Assembly: GCA_023391175.1 (NCBI GenBank)
Contig: JAEWBL010000213.1
Location: 1-6,032 of the forward strand
Reading direction: 5' to 3'
DNA: 6,032 nucleotides
From: Pseudomonadota bacterium
GTDB taxonomy: Bacteria; Pseudomonadota; Alphaproteobacteria; Rhizobiales; Xanthobacteraceae
Below the pieces are notes generated by a model. That model made no database searches and had not been told where the DNA came from. It was given only the letters and a program-made list of their open reading frames with translations. Each line of letters starts with the position of its first letter. The stretch's first letter is position 1. Shown in pieces: positions 5,955 through 6,032 of the stretch. The position numbers and the translations under genes were made by a program.

Positions 5955-6032
5955 GTCGGTTGGATCAGGAGGCGGTGCTTGATGGAAGCTCTCCTCGCGG
6001 GGAAGACGCCATCATCATGCCGACGATGGTGC
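5955..6032. other. Leader region of the IstA-like fragment, running to the window edge
   Basis: No gene is seen. If the IstA assignment is right, this holds the end of an IS21-family element and its promoter. An imperfect inverted repeat (CCATCATC and GACGATGG, 7 of 8 pairing) occurs near 6010-6030. I could not identify the element's terminal bases. Confidence 0.3.

Noticed and set aside
1..6032. CRISPR arrays, tRNA/rRNA genes, toxin-antitoxin pairs, phage or defence systems
   Set aside because: No regularly spaced repeats, RNA gene signatures or defence-protein motifs were seen on either strand. Everything strongly supported is signalling, radical SAM or transposition related.

Overview
The window is high-GC DNA of alphaproteobacterial character. 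The codon use, the PAS/HD-GYP signalling protein and the density of insertion sequences would fit a Rhodospirillales or Rhizobiales genome such as Azospirillum; the genus is only a guess. It reads as an accessory, IS-rich segment: two host-type genes are separated and flanked by two complete insertion sequences and two transposase fragments.

Layout from left to right. (1) Positions 2-1402, + strand: the C-terminal part of a membrane-anchored PAS/HD-GYP protein, a probable cyclic-di-GMP phosphodiesterase. It is cut by the left edge of the window. (2) Positions 1403-1540: a short unassigned spacer. (3) Positions 1541-3102: a complete 1562-bp IS4-family (IS50/Tn5-like) element with 38-bp terminal inverted repeats and an intact transposase on the - strand. 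(4) Positions 3120-4058, - strand: a complete radical SAM protein with a C-terminal SPASM cysteine set, substrate unknown; its stop codon is 17 bp from the IS end. (5) Positions 4059-4476: a noncoding stretch that is locally AT-rich. (6) Positions 4477-4584: a remnant of an IS5-family transposase. (7) Positions 4585-5907: a complete 1323-bp IS256-family element whose transposase has Asn in place of the second catalytic Asp (N233). (8) Positions 5908-5943: the first 12 codons of what looks like an IS21-family IstA, cut off by the IS256 end. (9) Positions 5944-6032: its leader, running to the window edge.

The HD-GYP and radical SAM genes converge on the IS4 element, and nothing in the sequence ties them into one pathway. 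The most informative signals concern genome dynamics. Neither complete IS has a recognisable target-site duplication, and the IS256 element joins two unrelated transposase fragments, so the order seen here was probably produced by IS-mediated deletion or recombination. I see no CRISPR array, RNA gene, defence island or clearly new multi-gene system. The radical SAM/SPASM protein is the only gene whose biochemical role is open.
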